DNA of 64,000 nt from positions 389,267 to 453,266 of the forward strand of contig JASFYN010000001.1 in NCBI GenBank assembly GCA_030055615.1, given 5' to 3'. This document shows positions 9,495-23,122 of the stretch, piece after piece; position 1 is the stretch's first letter; each line of letters begins with the position of its first letter. Made by a program: the position numbers and the translations under genes. The notes under the pieces were generated by a model that worked only from the letters and a program-made list of their open reading frames with translations, was not told the origin of the DNA and searched no databases. Source of the stretch: Methanothermobacter sp. Its GTDB lineage: Archaea; Methanobacteriota; Methanobacteria; Methanobacteriales; DSM-23052.

Positions 9495-10730
9495 ATGGGC
9501 CGTGAATTCTTAGACCTCGTAGATATATCAGAGGCTCATAGTATAATCCGCAGCCTTTTCAAGGAAATTTATCATCCACCAAAGGTGGAAAAAGTAAACC
9601 TAAAATATGCATATGGTAGAGTCCTAGCCCGTGATGTGAAAAGTCCAATTGACTTGCCACCGTTTGATCGTGCTTCAAGGGACGGATACGCTTTGAGAGC
9701 GGAGGACACATTTCACGCTTCTGAGGATAATCCAAGCACTTTAAAGTGTATTGAAGTGATAGAAGCCGGTGCGATCCCACAAAAAAAAGTCAGGAGAGGG
9801 TATTGTTCACGTATAAGCACAGGAGCCCCAATACCCAAGGGTGCTGATGCCATAGTCATGGTTGAATATACAGAAGAAGAGGATGATAATATCCTAATTT
9901 ATAAAAGTGCATATCCTGGTCAACATATCGCTTCAAGGGCGTCAGACATATCAAAAAATGAAATCATAGTCAAGAAAAATTCGATATTATCACCAGAAAA
10001 GATCGGGGCGATAAGCGCAGCTGGCATTTCTAAGGTGCCTGTTATAGCCAAACCAAAGATAGGTATACTCTCAACCGGGAACGAATTAATAGAACCTTTA
10101 AATCATTGGATTCCTGGCAAAATCTTCGATTCAAACTCTCATAGTATCGCAGCTGCAGTTAAAAATTGCGGATGCGAACCAAGAATCTTAGGTATTGTGA
10201 AAGACGATTACACAGAACTTTATAAAGCCATCCAAGAAAACATCCAAGAATGTGACATCCTCATAACCTCTGGTGGAACTTCAGCCGGCGCCGGTGACAT
10301 GCTCAGAGAAGTGATTGAAGACATTGGTGAGGTGATAATCCATGGAATTTCCATAAAGCCAGGGAAACCTACCATCATAGGTAAGGTAGATGATAAACTT
10401 GTATTTGGCCTCCCTGGCTTCCCTGTTTCTGCTCTGATAATCTTCGATGTTTTTCTACGCCCTTACCTAATGGAACTTTCAGGCAAAACACAAAGGGAAT
10501 ATCGCAGAATAGAACTACCACTCGCACGCAGATTACATTCCTCAAAGGGTAGAATACAGTATGCCCTCGTAAAAATCGAAAATAATAAAGTATACCCTAT
10601 ATTGAAAGATTCAGGTGCCATAACCTCACTTGCAGATGCAGATGGTTACATTAAGATCCCTAAAAACGTGGAAATACTCGAAGAAGGCTCTAATGTTAAA
10701 GTTTCACCACTTTCCCACTATGAATGCTAG
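9495..10730 (+). CDS. moeA: Molybdopterin molybdenumtransferase MoeA
   Basis: Inserts molybdate or tungstate into adenylylated molybdopterin; in methanogens the cofactor serves formylmethanofuran dehydrogenase. Motifs include PPFDRASRDGYALRAED, ISTGAPIPKGADAIV, GILSTGNEL and the MogA-like ITSGGTSAGAGD, followed by LPGFPVSA. 411 residues, normal length. GGAGGG precedes ATG 9495. The last 27 bases overlap the end of the convergent cobK gene. Confidence 0.94.
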   Translation: MGREFLDLVDISEAHSIIRSLFKEIYHPPKVEKVNLKYAYGRVLARDVKSPIDLPPFDRASRDGYALRAEDTFHASEDNPSTLKCIEVIEAGAIPQKKVRRGYCSRISTGAPIPKGADAIVMVEYTEEEDDNILIYKSAYPGQHIASRASDISKNEIIVKKNSILSPEKIGAISAAGISKVPVIAKPKIGILSTGNELIEPLNHWIPGKIFDSNSHSIAAAVKNCGCEPRILGIVKDDYTELYKAIQENIQECDILITSGGTSAGAGDMLREVIEDIGEVIIHGISIKPGKPTIIGKVDDKLVFGLPGFPVSALIIFDVFLRPYLMELSGKTQREYRRIELPLARRLHSSKGRIQYALVKIENNKVYPILKDSGAITSLADADGYIKIPKNVEILEEGSNVKVSPLSHYEC

Positions 10731-11483
10731 AAGTTCATCAATATCATCAAATACAAGTTTACCCTCTAATTTTTCAATGAATGGCCTGTTCACGAGTATA
10801 ACAGGGATTTTAAGATCCTCAGCGGCCTTCACCTTCTCTATTAACCCTCCAGTTTCTCCACTTTCCTTTGTGATCACGGCAATTGCATTATATTCCTTCA
10901 TAATTTCCCTGTTAAGGGCCCTTGAGAATGTTCCTTGCATTGCTATTATTCGCTCCCCTGGTATGCCCATCCTATAACATGCTTCTATAGAACGTGGATG
11001 GGGTAAAACTCGGACCACTATCTTCTCAGTCCCAATCTGATCAATCACATCCTTAAGTGTTGAAACACCAGCTAAATGGAGGATATTACCCTCTCTTTCT
11101 TCCAAGATCTTGGCCGCTGCCCGTCCAGCCTTCTTAAAGGAATCAACCTTCAATATATGCCCATTTAATTTTGGGGTTGGTCTTTCGAATCGGATATAAT
11201 ATGTTAAGTTCTCCTCAGAAGCTTTGATCGCGTTTTCTGTGGCTTTCACGGCGAATGGGTGGGTTGCATCTATTATAATATCGACATTTTCAATCTCGAG
11301 AACTTGGGCTAAACTCGCCTTATTAAGGGCCTTTGTGATTATCTTATCTGCCCCTGCAGCCTTGGCTAGTTTACCACCATAGTCTGTTGTGGTGGTGGCT
11401 ATTATCCTATGATTTGTGGACTTTTTAAGTTTTTTTATTATTTCTACTGCATCGTGTGTTCCTGCCATTACGAGAATGTTCAT
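10704..11483 (-). CDS. cobK: Precorrin-6A reductase CobK/CbiJ
   Basis: 259-residue reductase of the corrin pathway (precorrin-6A to dihydro form, NADPH-dependent). The N-terminal MNILVMAGTHDA, central IIDATHPFAVKATENA, RFERP and LPHPRSIEACYRMGIP (split here) match the CobK/CbiJ family. Cobamides are needed for the Mtr methyltransferase. It overlaps the upstream P-type ATPase by ATGA (11480-11483) and the convergent moeA end by 27 bases. Confidence 0.92.
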   Translation of the reverse strand: MNILVMAGTHDAVEIIKKLKKSTNHRIIATTTTDYGGKLAKAAGADKIITKALNKASLAQVLEIENVDIIIDATHPFAVKATENAIKASEENLTYYIRFERPTPKLNGHILKVDSFKKAGRAAAKILEEREGNILHLAGVSTLKDVIDQIGTEKIVVRVLPHPRSIEACYRMGIPGERIIAMQGTFSRALNREIMKEYNAIAVITKESGETGGLIEKVKAAEDLKIPVILVNRPFIEKLEGKLVFDDIDELLAFIVGKW

Positions 11484-13984
11484 AATTTTCTCCTTTTATC
11501 GATCTGCCTAATTATCGCTTCATGTATTAGTATTAGTGAAGCTACCAATAATATGAGTATCCAATCCATGAGTGAAAGTGGTTTAGTCCTGAATATACCT
11601 TGTAATGGTGGTAGGTAAATGACAAATAATTGTAGTATGAATGAAGTTGCTATGGCAAAAAAGAGTAGTTTATTTGAAAATCCGCTCTGTGATTTGCAAT
11701 TAAACACGTTGAGGATCTGGAACATTACAAATGTTGTGAATGCTATTGTAGTTGCTTTGTCATCCCCGGAATATAACTTGTATGTGTAGATGGCTAGTGT
11801 GCCTATTGCCATTATAATACCTGCTAATACTATACGTAGTAAGTTCCTTTGGGGTAGTATCTCCTCTTTTTCCGGTTTTCTTAACATTATATCTTTTTCT
11901 GGGGGTTCAACTCCTAGTGATTGTGCTGGGGGTCCGTCCATGATAATGTTTATCCAGAGGATTTGAATGGGATTGAATGGGAGTGGCATATTCATCACAG
12001 AGGATGATACTATGGTGAGGATGGCTCCGACGTTCGTTGAAAGCTGGAATTTAACAAAACGTCTTATATTATCAAATATTGTACGCCCCTCTTTCACTGC
12101 TTTTACTATGGTGGCGAAATTGTCATCCTGGAGCACCATGTCAGAAGCTTCTTTAGCAACATCTGTACCACTGCCCATTGCAACGCCAATAGCAGCTCTT
12201 TTAAGCGCCGGGGCGTCATTAACACCATCTCCTGTCATTGCAACTACATGACCGCGACGTTGGAGCGTTTCGACAATTCGAACCTTCTGTTGTGGGAAGA
12301 CCCGTGCATAGACCTTTATATTTTCTACCATGGACTCGAATTCTTCATCACTAAGCTTGTCCAATTCTTCACCGGTAATGGCTTCACCCTCTTCCATTAA
12401 ATTCAATTCTTTGGCAATTGCAACTGCAGTATCCTTATGATCCCCGGTTATCATCACAACTTTTATACCCGCTTTTTTACAAGTTTCTATGGCCTCCGCA
12501 GCCTCTTTCCTAGGGGGATCCATCATACCAACAAGACCGACAAAAATAAGATCCTTTTCAAGGTCCTCCCCATTATCTAAATCAGCAAGTGGCTTATATG
12601 CTAGTCCGAGCACTCTAAGAGCCTGAGATGTCATCTCATCCAATTTCTTCTTCCAATATTCTAAATCAGCATCCTTGAATTTTCTTATCTTCCCTTCTTC
12701 CTCTATATAACTTGTTCTCTCCAAAATTATCTCCGGCGCTCCTTTAATAAACAAGTAATATCCTGAAGTGGAAGAATGTATAGTGCTCATTCTTTTACGT
12801 TCGCTGTCAAGTGGTATTTCCTTTATCCGGGGATATTCTTCTTCAAGTTCATCTCTTATGTAACCGTTATCCTTTGCAAAGAGAAGTAATGCAGCATCTG
12901 TAGGATCCCCTATAACTTTGTCATTGGAAAAACTTGCATTATTACAGAGCGCACAAACCTCCAAGGCTCTGTCCTTTGAAGTTAATAATGGTTTTCTCAC
13001 TCTCATTTTGTTAAGGGTTAGGGTGCCTGTCTTGTCGGTGCAAATGAAGGTGCAGGATCCTAGGGTTTCTACTGCAAGGAGTTTCCTTATAATGGCATTG
13101 TTTCTTGCCATTTTTTGCATACCAAGTGCAAGGGTCAATGTTAAAATTGCGGGTAGACCTTCTGGTACAGAGGCCACTGCAAGGGAGACAGCGGTCATGA
13201 ATGTTTCAACAATGTTGATACCCTTTAAGAACTGAAGGATGAAAACTATGAAACATACAATAACTGCTATGATCCCTAGGCTCTTCCCCAGACGTGATAT
13301 TTTTTCCTGGAGTGGCGTTTTACCCTCTTCTTCTTGTATCATGCCCGCGATTTTACCTATGGCTGTTTCCATCCCAACGGCTATTACAAAACCTTTACCC
13401 CGGCCCGAGACCACATTTGAGTCCATGTAGGCGATATTATCCCCTTTTTCGCTCAACTCATGGGTTTTATGGACTGGTATTGATTCGCCAGTGATTATCG
13501 ACTCATCTATCCTAAGTTCGGAGGTTTCTATAAGTCTAAGATCTGCTGGTACATTGTCGCCTTCCTCTATCACTACCAGGTCGCCTATGGTTAATTCACG
13601 CGCGGGTATTTTTTTCGTTTCTCCATCCCGTATTACAATAGCTTCGGTGGCGATGAGACTTTTAAGTTTTTCCATGGCCTTCTCGGCGCGATATTCTTGC
13701 ATAAAGCCTATGATGGCATTTACGACAACAACAAATAATATTACTGTAGAGTCTAGTAAATCACCTATAAAATAGGAGACTAAAGCAGCTACAATTAATA
13801 GTATTATTAGAACATCCATGAACTGGTTTAAGAATAATCTGAGTGGTCCTTCCTTTTTTTCTTCGACTAATTCATTTTCACCATACTTCAAGAGGCGTTT
13901 CTTGGCCTCTTCTGAACTTAGACCATCCTTGGATGTGGATAATTCCTTCAGGACTTCTTCGATTTCCATTTGCTCCCATTTCAC
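11480..13984 (-). CDS. Cation-transporting P-type ATPase, Ca2+ (SERCA/SPCA-like) type
   Basis: 834-residue type II P-ATPase. TGES is at 165-168, the M4 ion-binding motif VASVPEGLPAIL around 270-281, and the phosphorylated Asp317 in CTDKTGTLT. TGDGVNDAPALK and the M6 segment with NIIMDGPPA resemble PMR1/SPCA pumps more than MgtA. It probably exports Ca2+ or Mn2+; specificity is inferred. The N-terminus is the usual cation-ATPase N domain. Coupled by ATGA to cobK downstream and to UPF0146 upstream. Confidence 0.9.
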   Translation of the reverse strand: MKWEQMEIEEVLKELSTSKDGLSSEEAKKRLLKYGENELVEEKKEGPLRLFLNQFMDVLIILLIVAALVSYFIGDLLDSTVILFVVVVNAIIGFMQEYRAEKAMEKLKSLIATEAIVIRDGETKKIPARELTIGDLVVIEEGDNVPADLRLIETSELRIDESIITGESIPVHKTHELSEKGDNIAYMDSNVVSGRGKGFVIAVGMETAIGKIAGMIQEEEGKTPLQEKISRLGKSLGIIAVIVCFIVFILQFLKGINIVETFMTAVSLAVASVPEGLPAILTLTLALGMQKMARNNAIIRKLLAVETLGSCTFICTDKTGTLTLNKMRVRKPLLTSKDRALEVCALCNNASFSNDKVIGDPTDAALLLFAKDNGYIRDELEEEYPRIKEIPLDSERKRMSTIHSSTSGYYLFIKGAPEIILERTSYIEEEGKIRKFKDADLEYWKKKLDEMTSQALRVLGLAYKPLADLDNGEDLEKDLIFVGLVGMMDPPRKEAAEAIETCKKAGIKVVMITGDHKDTAVAIAKELNLMEEGEAITGEELDKLSDEEFESMVENIKVYARVFPQQKVRIVETLQRRGHVVAMTGDGVNDAPALKRAAIGVAMGSGTDVAKEASDMVLQDDNFATIVKAVKEGRTIFDNIRRFVKFQLSTNVGAILTIVSSSVMNMPLPFNPIQILWINIIMDGPPAQSLGVEPPEKDIMLRKPEKEEILPQRNLLRIVLAGIIMAIGTLAIYTYKLYSGDDKATTIAFTTFVMFQILNVFNCKSQSGFSNKLLFFAIATSFILQLFVIYLPPLQGIFRTKPLSLMDWILILLVASLILIHEAIIRQIDKRRKL

Positions 13985-14385
13985 TCTAGATATCTCCTTT
14001 GGTTGGGTTGATATTCATAAAAGAAACTTCTTTTATAGTTTATGAGTTTCATGTTCTCTATTGTAGGATGTTCTGTGGATAGTGGTCTTATTAAAAGTTT
14101 GGCTTTTACATTTTCTGCTACTTTTATAAGGTGTTTGTGTAATTCTAGTGGGGGTCTTATCGAGTATATTAACCGCGCCCCTTTATATATTTCTAATCTT
14201 GGATTTGTGATATCATCCTCTATTACATGGGGGTGGGAAGGTTTAATATCTGTTAAGATCAGATCAATCATTGAATGTTCTTGGAGGTACTCTGCAACTT
14301 TGAAAAATCTTCCGACGCCTACTTCCACAACTTTATCATTTGGGTTGCATTCTTGTATTATATAGGATGCAATATCTTCCCACAT
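13981..14385 (-). CDS. UPF0146 family protein
   Basis: Small archaeal protein of 134 residues with a reduced methyltransferase-like fold: VVEVGVGRFFKVAEYL resembles a SAM-binding motif I and LILTDIKP motif II. No function is known to me. I take ATG 14385; GTG 14394 is an alternative. The ATGA overlap with the P-type ATPase (13981-13984) indicates one transcript. Its start is only 19 bases from the divergent rimI start, leaving no room for a separate promoter without overlapping the neighbouring coding region. Confidence 0.8.
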   Translation of the reverse strand: MWEDIASYIIQECNPNDKVVEVGVGRFFKVAEYLQEHSMIDLILTDIKPSHPHVIEDDITNPRLEIYKGARLIYSIRPPLELHKHLIKVAENVKAKLLIRPLSTEHPTIENMKLINYKRSFFYEYQPNQRRYLE

Positions 14386-14404
14386 ACATATCACGGAGAC
14401 AAGG

Positions 14405-14839
14405 ATGATGATAGTGAGGGAATTTAAGCCACAAGATCTTAAGAGGGTTATTGAAATCGAGAACATGTCCTTTGATGAGCCTTATCCTCCACAGCTTATA
14501 CGTTACCTTTATGATATAGGGGCTGGTTTTCTCGTTGCCCAAGAAGATAATATGGTTGTAGGGTATATTATATTTTGGATAAGATTTGAAAATGAAGGAC
14601 ATATAATATCACTAGCGGTTGATAGAAAATATCGTCGCAGGAAATTCGGAACAAGACTTGTAAAAGCAGCTATAAAGATTTTTGAAAAATTTGGAGTTAA
14701 TATTGTTAAATTGGAAGTTAGGGCGAAAAATAAAGGGGCTATAAAATTTTATAAGAGCTTAGGATTTAAAGAAGAAAATAGGATACCACAATATTATGAG
14801 AACGGTGACGACGCCGTGGTGATGAAAAAAGAAATATGA
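14405..14839 (+). CDS. rimI: GNAT N-acetyltransferase, RimI-like
   Basis: 144-residue GNAT enzyme likely to acetylate protein N-termini. The acetyl-CoA site is ISLAVDRKYRRRKFGTRLV around residues 63-80 (R/Q-x-x-G-x-G/A variant), followed by LEVRAKNKGAIKFYKSLGF, typical of archaeal RimI/Ard1. ATG 14405 is preceded by GGAGA and another ATG follows directly. Nearest plus-strand neighbour is carA, 12 bases downstream. Confidence 0.88.
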   Translation: MMIVREFKPQDLKRVIEIENMSFDEPYPPQLIRYLYDIGAGFLVAQEDNMVVGYIIFWIRFENEGHIISLAVDRKYRRRKFGTRLVKAAIKIFEKFGVNIVKLEVRAKNKGAIKFYKSLGFKEENRIPQYYENGDDAVVMKKEI

Positions 14840-14851
14840 ATTGGTGATTTA

Positions 14852-15934
14852 ATGGTTAGGGAAGCTAAACTTGCCCTAGAAGATGGAACTTTACTCAAGG
14901 GTGAAGGTTTCGGTTTTGAAACAGTTAAGAGTGGAGAAGTCGTATTTGCAACTGGTATGACAGGTTACGTTGAAGCACTCACCGACCCATCATATAAAGG
15001 CCAAATTTTAATGTTAACGTATCCACTCCAAGGAAATTATGGTATATCCAGTAAATGGTATCAATCAGACGGTATAAAAGCAGAAGGACTTATTGTAAGG
15101 GAACAATGTAAAAGACCATCACATCACTTAGCAGAAAAGACACTCTCAGATTTCCTAGAAGAATATGAGATTCCAGGTATAAGTGGTGTTGATACAAGGG
15201 CCTTGACAATAAAAATAAGAAAGAAAGGGACTATGAAGGGTGCTCTAGCGACCGAGGAGATTGATGATGATGAACTTATAAAATTGGCCGTTGAACAACC
15301 GGACATACGCGAATTAGACCTTGTGGATAAAGTTTCTGTGAAAGAACCTAAGATTTTGCATGAAGAATACAATGACAGGATCGCTATAATAGATTGCGGA
15401 ATAAAAAACAATATCATAAAAGCTTTTCTGGAAAGGGAGGTTAGCGTGGCCCTTTTACCATATAATACAAGCCCTGATGTGATACTAGAATATGAACCTG
15501 ATGCCATACTACTATCAAACGGTCCTGGAGATCCAACAAGGGTTAAAGAAGCTATAGAAACAGTTAAAAAATTATCAGAGAAGCTTCCAATATTTGGGAT
15601 CTGTCTTGGTCAACAGATAATAGCACTAGCATTCGATGCGAAAATATACAAGATGAAATTTGGACACAGAGGAGCCAATCAACCAGTCAAAAACCTAGAA
15701 ACAGGAGAAGTCGCTATAACATCACAAAATCACGGATTCGCAGTAGACCCAATGTCAATAAACGAAAAAGAGATCAAAATAACCCACATAAACCTTAATG
15801 ATGGGACAGTTGAAGGAATACAACATAGAGAATTGCCTATCATGAGCGTACAATACCATCCAGAAGCAGGACCAGGACCACACGATACATACAACATCTT
15901 CGACAAATTCGTGAAGATAATGAGGGAATATTAA
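14852..15934 (+). CDS. carA: Carbamoyl-phosphate synthase small subunit
   Basis: Glutaminase subunit delivering ammonia to CarB for arginine and pyrimidine synthesis. The class I amidotransferase domain has the nucleophile in GICLGQQ and the His-Glu pair in [10 protein letters not shown]. The N-terminal CPSase domain includes [18 protein letters not shown]. 360 residues, normal length. GGTGAT lies four bases before ATG 14852. carB follows after 13 bases. Confidence 0.96.
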   Translation: MVREAKLALEDGTLLKGEGFGFETVKSGEVVFATGMTGYVEALTDPSYKGQILMLTYPLQGNYGISSKWYQSDGIKAEGLIVREQCKRPSHHLAEKTLSDFLEEYEIPGISGVDTRALTIKIRKKGTMKGALATEEIDDDELIKLAVEQPDIRELDLVDKVSVKEPKILHEEYNDRIAIIDCGIKNNIIKAFLEREVSVALLPYNTSPDVILEYEPDAILLSNGPGDPTRVKEAIETVKKLSEKLPIFGICLGQQIIALAFDAKIYKMKFGHRGANQPVKNLETGEVAITSQNHGFAVDPMSINEKEIKITHINLNDGTVEGIQHRELPIMSVQYHPEAGPGPHDTYNIFDKFVKIMREY

Positions 15935-15947
15935 AGGGGATCACAAG

Positions 15948-19124
<3,177 letters not shown>

Positions 19125-19220
19125 TTGGAAAATTTTATATTAATAGAAGTTGGGAAATCCTTCGGTGGAAGGTATTTTAGAAGCTTATAAGGGTCTTATA
19201 GGATCTCTTAGGGATTTGAA

Positions 19221-20375
19221 ATGCTTGTTATTGAAAACGGTATTGTATTAGGGGGCATGAATTTAAACCCTATGAGGGTGAATATTGCAATAGAAGATGG
19301 CAGGATAGCAGAGATAACCAAGGAAAAAATCCCCTCTGATCATAGAATAGACGCTAAAGGTTGTATCGTAGCCCCAGGATTTATAAATGCGCATGTACAC
19401 ACTGCTGACAGCATCCTAAAGGATTTAGGTGATGGTAAAAGCCTAGATGAGATAGTGAAACCCCCAATGGGATTGAAACATAGGATTTTAGAGAATACAA
19501 AAGACAAGGATATCATAGAGGCTAGTAGGGCTTCCATCATGGAAATGATATCAGCTGGCACTACAACCTTCATAGATTATAGAGAAGGTGGAATAAAAGG
19601 CATAAAATTGCTTAAAAAGGCGCTAAAAGACTTGCCTATAAATTCCATCATACTAGGAAGGGATCCGATCTTCCTAGAAGAAGACCCGAACACCACAAAA
19701 TTGAAAAATAGGATAAAAAAACTCCTAAAATTCGCTGATGGGATAGGACCTAGTGGATTCGGTGAAATAACCGATGAAACAGCCCACAAAATCGTGGAAG
19801 AATGTGAAAAATGGGATAAAATAGCCTCGATCCATGTAGCCGAAAGCATTGAAGCTCAAAAACTTTCAATAGAGAAGACAGGTAAAAGTGAAGTGGAAAG
19901 GGCCATAGATGCGGGCTTCCATTTACTCGTACATTTTACTAATCCATTCCCAAAAGACTTCAGGCTAGTTTCAGAAAATAAAGCTACAATTGTTGCATGT
20001 CCAAGATCAAATGGCATGCTCTCAACAGGAATACCACCAATAGCAAAAATACATGACAAGAATATTAATTTGCTCCTGGGAACTGACAACATAATGTTTA
20101 ACGCCCCAGACATGTTCAGAGAAATGGAATACACCTTGAAGGTTACAAGAGCTTTTAAAAGAGGCTATTTCAACCCAAGGGATGTTTTGAAGATGGTGAC
20201 AACAAACATTCATAAATTTCTTGGCGAAAAAATAGGATGCATAGCTGAAGGTTTTCGAGCAGATCTTATAATAGTTGAATCCTTATCTGAGAATCCTTAT
20301 CTTTCACTTATTAATAGAAGCCAATCGAAAAATATAAGATATGTTATAATAAAAGGTAGAATAGTTAAGAGGTGA
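19221..20375 (+). CDS. Amidohydrolase / chlorohydrolase-like deaminase
   Basis: 384-residue metal-dependent amidohydrolase of the TrzA/SsnA/MtaD group. Metal ligands appear as His58 and His60 ([10 protein letters not shown]), a third His in ASIHVAES, a His in HLLVHFTNP and the Asp in LLLGTDNIM. The C-terminus returns to the small beta domain ([10 protein letters not shown]). Likely a deaminase of a purine-like or thioadenosine-type nucleoside, but the substrate cannot be read from sequence. UspA follows after four bases, so co-transcription is likely. Confidence 0.82.
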   Translation: MLVIENGIVLGGMNLNPMRVNIAIEDGRIAEITKEKIPSDHRIDAKGCIVAPGFINAHVHTADSILKDLGDGKSLDEIVKPPMGLKHRILENTKDKDIIEASRASIMEMISAGTTTFIDYREGGIKGIKLLKKALKDLPINSIILGRDPIFLEEDPNTTKLKNRIKKLLKFADGIGPSGFGEITDETAHKIVEECEKWDKIASIHVAESIEAQKLSIEKTGKSEVERAIDAGFHLLVHFTNPFPKDFRLVSENKATIVACPRSNGMLSTGIPPIAKIHDKNINLLLGTDNIMFNAPDMFREMEYTLKVTRAFKRGYFNPRDVLKMVTTNIHKFLGEKIGCIAEGFRADLIIVESLSENPYLSLINRSQSKNIRYVIIKGRIVKR

Positions 20376-20379
20376 ATTT

Positions 20380-20811
20380 ATGTACAAAAAAATTCTCCTA
20401 CCCACTGACGGCTCTGAATATGCTAACAGGGCAGCCGAACATGCCATATGGATAGCGAAGGAGAGTGGTGCGGAGATAGTGGCATTAACAGTCATGGAAA
20501 CATCCACTTTCATAGGATTGCCAGCCGACGACCTCATAATACGCATCAAGGAAATCCTTGAAGAAGAAGCTTCAAATTCCTTAGATAAGATAAAAAAGCT
20601 CGTCGAAGAATCAGGTCATGATATCAAACTCACATTAAAGACAGATGAGGGTTCCCCTGCGGATTCCATCCTAAATACGATAGAAAAGGAGGGCATAGAT
20701 CTCGTGGTAATGGGGACGTCAGGTAAACATGGCCTTGATAGGTTCCTTCTTGGGAGTGTGACAGAAAAGGTTGTAAGATCTGCAAAGTGCCCAGTATTAG
20801 TAGTTCATTGA
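20380..20811 (+). CDS. Universal stress protein (UspA family)
   Basis: 143-residue Usp-fold protein. [18 protein letters not shown] opens the domain and the ATP-binding motif [20 protein letters not shown] (20 residues) with final CPVLVVH closes it, the ATP-binding class. Its role in methanogens is not defined. It is followed by a CBS-domain gene, a common pairing of nucleotide-sensing modules. Confidence 0.92.
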   Translation: MYKKILLPTDGSEYANRAAEHAIWIAKESGAEIVALTVMETSTFIGLPADDLIIRIKEILEEEASNSLDKIKKLVEESGHDIKLTLKTDEGSPADSILNTIEKEGIDLVVMGTSGKHGLDRFLLGSVTEKVVRSAKCPVLVVH

Positions 20812-20851
20812 CCCCTTTCAAAAAGACCTTTTTTTAGATAAGGTGTTAATA

Positions 20852-21697
20852 ATGTTAGCAAAGGATATAATGTCAAAAGAAATATACTATGTGAAAGTTC
20901 CAGGAAACCGCGCCCAAGCATTGGATATAATGAGGAAAAAGAATGTTTCAGGGTTACCAGTTGTTAAAGAGGGCTCCGATAAGCTCGTTGGTATCATAAC
21001 ACGTTCAGATATCATAGAAAATCCGGACGAGGAACAGATAGCCCTTATAATGACAAGGGATCCTATTGTAGCTTCCCCAGAGGATCCTGTAAGTTTAGTG
21101 GCTTCTAAGATGGTGAAAAATAATATAAGGAGGATTCCCATAGTCAAAAACGATAAATTGGTAGGTATAATCACAGCCTATGACATTGTATCCCGTGCAC
21201 TCGCAGAAATGGACATAGACTCCCCAGTGGAAGATTACATGATTCTAAACATACCCACAACATGGGACAGAACACCTCTTAACATAGCATTTGAGATCAT
21301 GAGATACTTCAAATTGAAGGTTCTGCTAACAATTAACAATGAAGCTAGACTATCAGGGATACTCACTGAGACAGATTTTCTAAACGAAAGCGAGGTAGTT
21401 TCTGAGAGAACAGTCCATAATACTTCAGTAGGTACTGAAGGGGACAGATGGACATGGGATAGTAGAAATGTTCTCTATGTTATAAAAAACCAACTCAAAT
21501 TTTCAGATAAGGAAGTGAGAGATGTTGCCACAACAGAACTAGTTACAGTGACAAAAACGACAAGTGTCAGTGACTGCGCAAAGAAGATGAGAAAATCCAA
21601 GATCGAACAAATCCCTGTAATAGACTTTGAAGGCGAACTTGTAGGACTGTTAAGAGCCCAGGACCTTATAAAGGCCCTAGTTGATTCAGATGAGTAG
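20852..21697 (+). CDS. Protein with four CBS domains
   Basis: About 281 residues made of two Bateman modules: CBS repeats begin near ISKEIYYV-type strands ([15 protein letters not shown]), [24 protein letters not shown] and [13 protein letters not shown]. Such proteins bind adenosyl ligands and regulate partners. ATG 20852 is chosen because AGGTG lies six bases before it; GTG 20843 overlaps that site. The stop overlaps the next gene's start by eight bases. Confidence 0.9.
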   Translation: MLAKDIMSKEIYYVKVPGNRAQALDIMRKKNVSGLPVVKEGSDKLVGIITRSDIIENPDEEQIALIMTRDPIVASPEDPVSLVASKMVKNNIRRIPIVKNDKLVGIITAYDIVSRALAEMDIDSPVEDYMILNIPTTWDRTPLNIAFEIMRYFKLKVLLTINNEARLSGILTETDFLNESEVVSERTVHNTSVGTEGDRWTWDSRNVLYVIKNQLKFSDKEVRDVATTELVTVTKTTSVSDCAKKMRKSKIEQIPVIDFEGELVGLLRAQDLIKALVDSDE

Positions 21698-22109
21698 CGA
21701 ATCCACTCTACGTATAAAAGCCTCAAAGGGTGTTTTAACCTTCGCCGCGAAAAATGGGGGAAAAGTATCTATCAGTGACCTTCAGTTAAAGGTTTTATGG
21801 GGATATTGCTGGTGGCATGGACTACCATATATTGAAACATTCCTTGCGGTGATGGAATCGTTACTCAAGAGAATAGTAAGTGATGTTATAGAACATGAAG
21901 ATCTTAACATAGAGTATCGCATTATAGCCAATGATACGCTAGATGAAGCGAATCAAATACAAATAATATTCAATAATATAAGAGCAGACGATGTTGAGTT
22001 CCACGTTTTGGGGGACATCATATTCCACGGGGAGGACAATAGAGGCTTCATCCGTAAAATAACCAGTTTTAGAAGGAGTATAGATGAGGATATACAAACT
22101 GTACTCTAG
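21690..22109 (+). CDS. Conserved archaeal protein of unknown function
   Basis: 139-residue soluble protein I do not firmly recognise; it may belong to the DUF2209 group of methanogen proteins. The visible pattern is an N-terminal [15 protein letters not shown] region, [13 protein letters not shown] with unusual aromatic density, and an acidic C-terminal half with alternating strands. ATG 21690 overlaps the end of the CBS gene by eight bases, so the two are probably translated together. Its last four bases overlap the convergent larE-like gene. Confidence 0.7.
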   Translation: MSSESTLRIKASKGVLTFAAKNGGKVSISDLQLKVLWGYCWWHGLPYIETFLAVMESLLKRIVSDVIEHEDLNIEYRIIANDTLDEANQIQIIFNNIRADDVEFHVLGDIIFHGEDNRGFIRKITSFRRSIDEDIQTVL

Positions 22110-23122
22110 TTCTCCCGTCGCTTTATAGAGGATAGTACCTCTGATAGTATCCTTTCGGCTTTTTTTCTATCCTCAACCTCCTCAATGATTATCTTACCAT
22201 CCTCTGAGATCTTAACTATACTATCCTCTATTTCCAACCTTAGAATATCTTCTCGGCGATCCTTGAACCTTAAGCGCGTTTTTTCCAAATCAATGGGATA
22301 AGGGAGTTTTAATTCAAATATTATCTTATCATCTTCTTGGGAGCCTATGAGCTCCCCCCTATTTTTGCGGTAGCCTTCTATATCCACATGGACGCCTTTG
22401 AAACCTGCTGATTTAAATTTTTCCACGATATATCCCAGAAGTTGCATGTTCAGTATTTTACTTGTATCATCTACCTGGATTACCGCGATCCCATCGAAGT
22501 CCCTGACTCTGACTAATTCGAGGCCTGTAAGATCCTTTATGAGGTTCTCAGCATATGATATCATATTGAGTTTCTTGGTGGTTATCGGCCCTTTTATTCT
22601 AGTCGCTAGACAGGTAGTATTCGGTGTATAGTTTATGTTTTCTTTTTTTAGGTATTCTATAACATCTTCTTCTGTTATTTTCGCTTCTAATAGTGGACTT
22701 CTTATTTTTCTTTTGTAATTTGCTATGATTCCTGGTCGATCTTCGAGCATGTCTGTTATGTTAGTCCCATCTACTATGATATCAAATCCTTTTTTTTCTG
22801 CTATAGATTCTAGAATGGCATACATACGATCCTTGCAATAGAAACATCTTTGAGTGGTGTTTTTCTTGAAATTTTCATGTTCGAGGAAATTTTCTTTTAT
22901 GATCTTATGTGAGATTCCCAGTTTTGAAGCTGTATATTTCGCATTTCGCACGGTCTCCACTGGTAGTACCCCATTATCTATAGTTATTGCAATAGCTTCC
23001 CTTGAAATCTTTGATGCTATTTTGGCGATTAGTGTACTGTCTGATCCGCCCGAGAATGCTATTATAACCTTTTTATCCTTTAGGATGTTTTCAACTTGTT
23101 TAATCTTTGCCTGGAGTTCCAT
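22106..23122 (-). CDS. LarE-like PP-loop sulfur transferase
   Basis: 338-residue ATP-pyrophosphatase of the LarE family, whose founder donates sulfur to the nickel-pincer cofactor precursor. The PP-loop is SGGSDS (24-29), DGTN and EDRPG follow, and RSPLLEAKIT is typical. Cys93 and Cys96 in RCFYCKD plus Cys171 in TTCLATRI make a three-cysteine set; such versions are thought to hold an Fe-S cluster rather than act as single-cysteine sacrificial donors. It extends about 60 residues beyond the usual family length. It overlaps tfuA by 23 bases and lies downstream of ycaO, suggesting a link to McrA thioamidation. Confidence 0.85.
   Translation of the reverse strand: MELQAKIKQVENILKDKKVIIAFSGGSDSTLIAKIASKISREAIAITIDNGVLPVETVRNAKYTASKLGISHKIIKENFLEHENFKKNTTQRCFYCKDRMYAILESIAEKKGFDIIVDGTNITDMLEDRPGIIANYKRKIRSPLLEAKITEEDVIEYLKKENINYTPNTTCLATRIKGPITTKKLNMISYAENLIKDLTGLELVRVRDFDGIAVIQVDDTSKILNMQLLGYIVEKFKSAGFKGVHVDIEGYRKNRGELIGSQEDDKIIFELKLPYPIDLEKTRLRFKDRREDILRLEIEDSIVKISEDGKIIIEEVEDRKKAERILSEVLSSIKRREN

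Noticed and set aside
14042-14365. Plus-strand frame opposite UPF0146
   Set aside because: Shadow of the conserved minus-strand protein.
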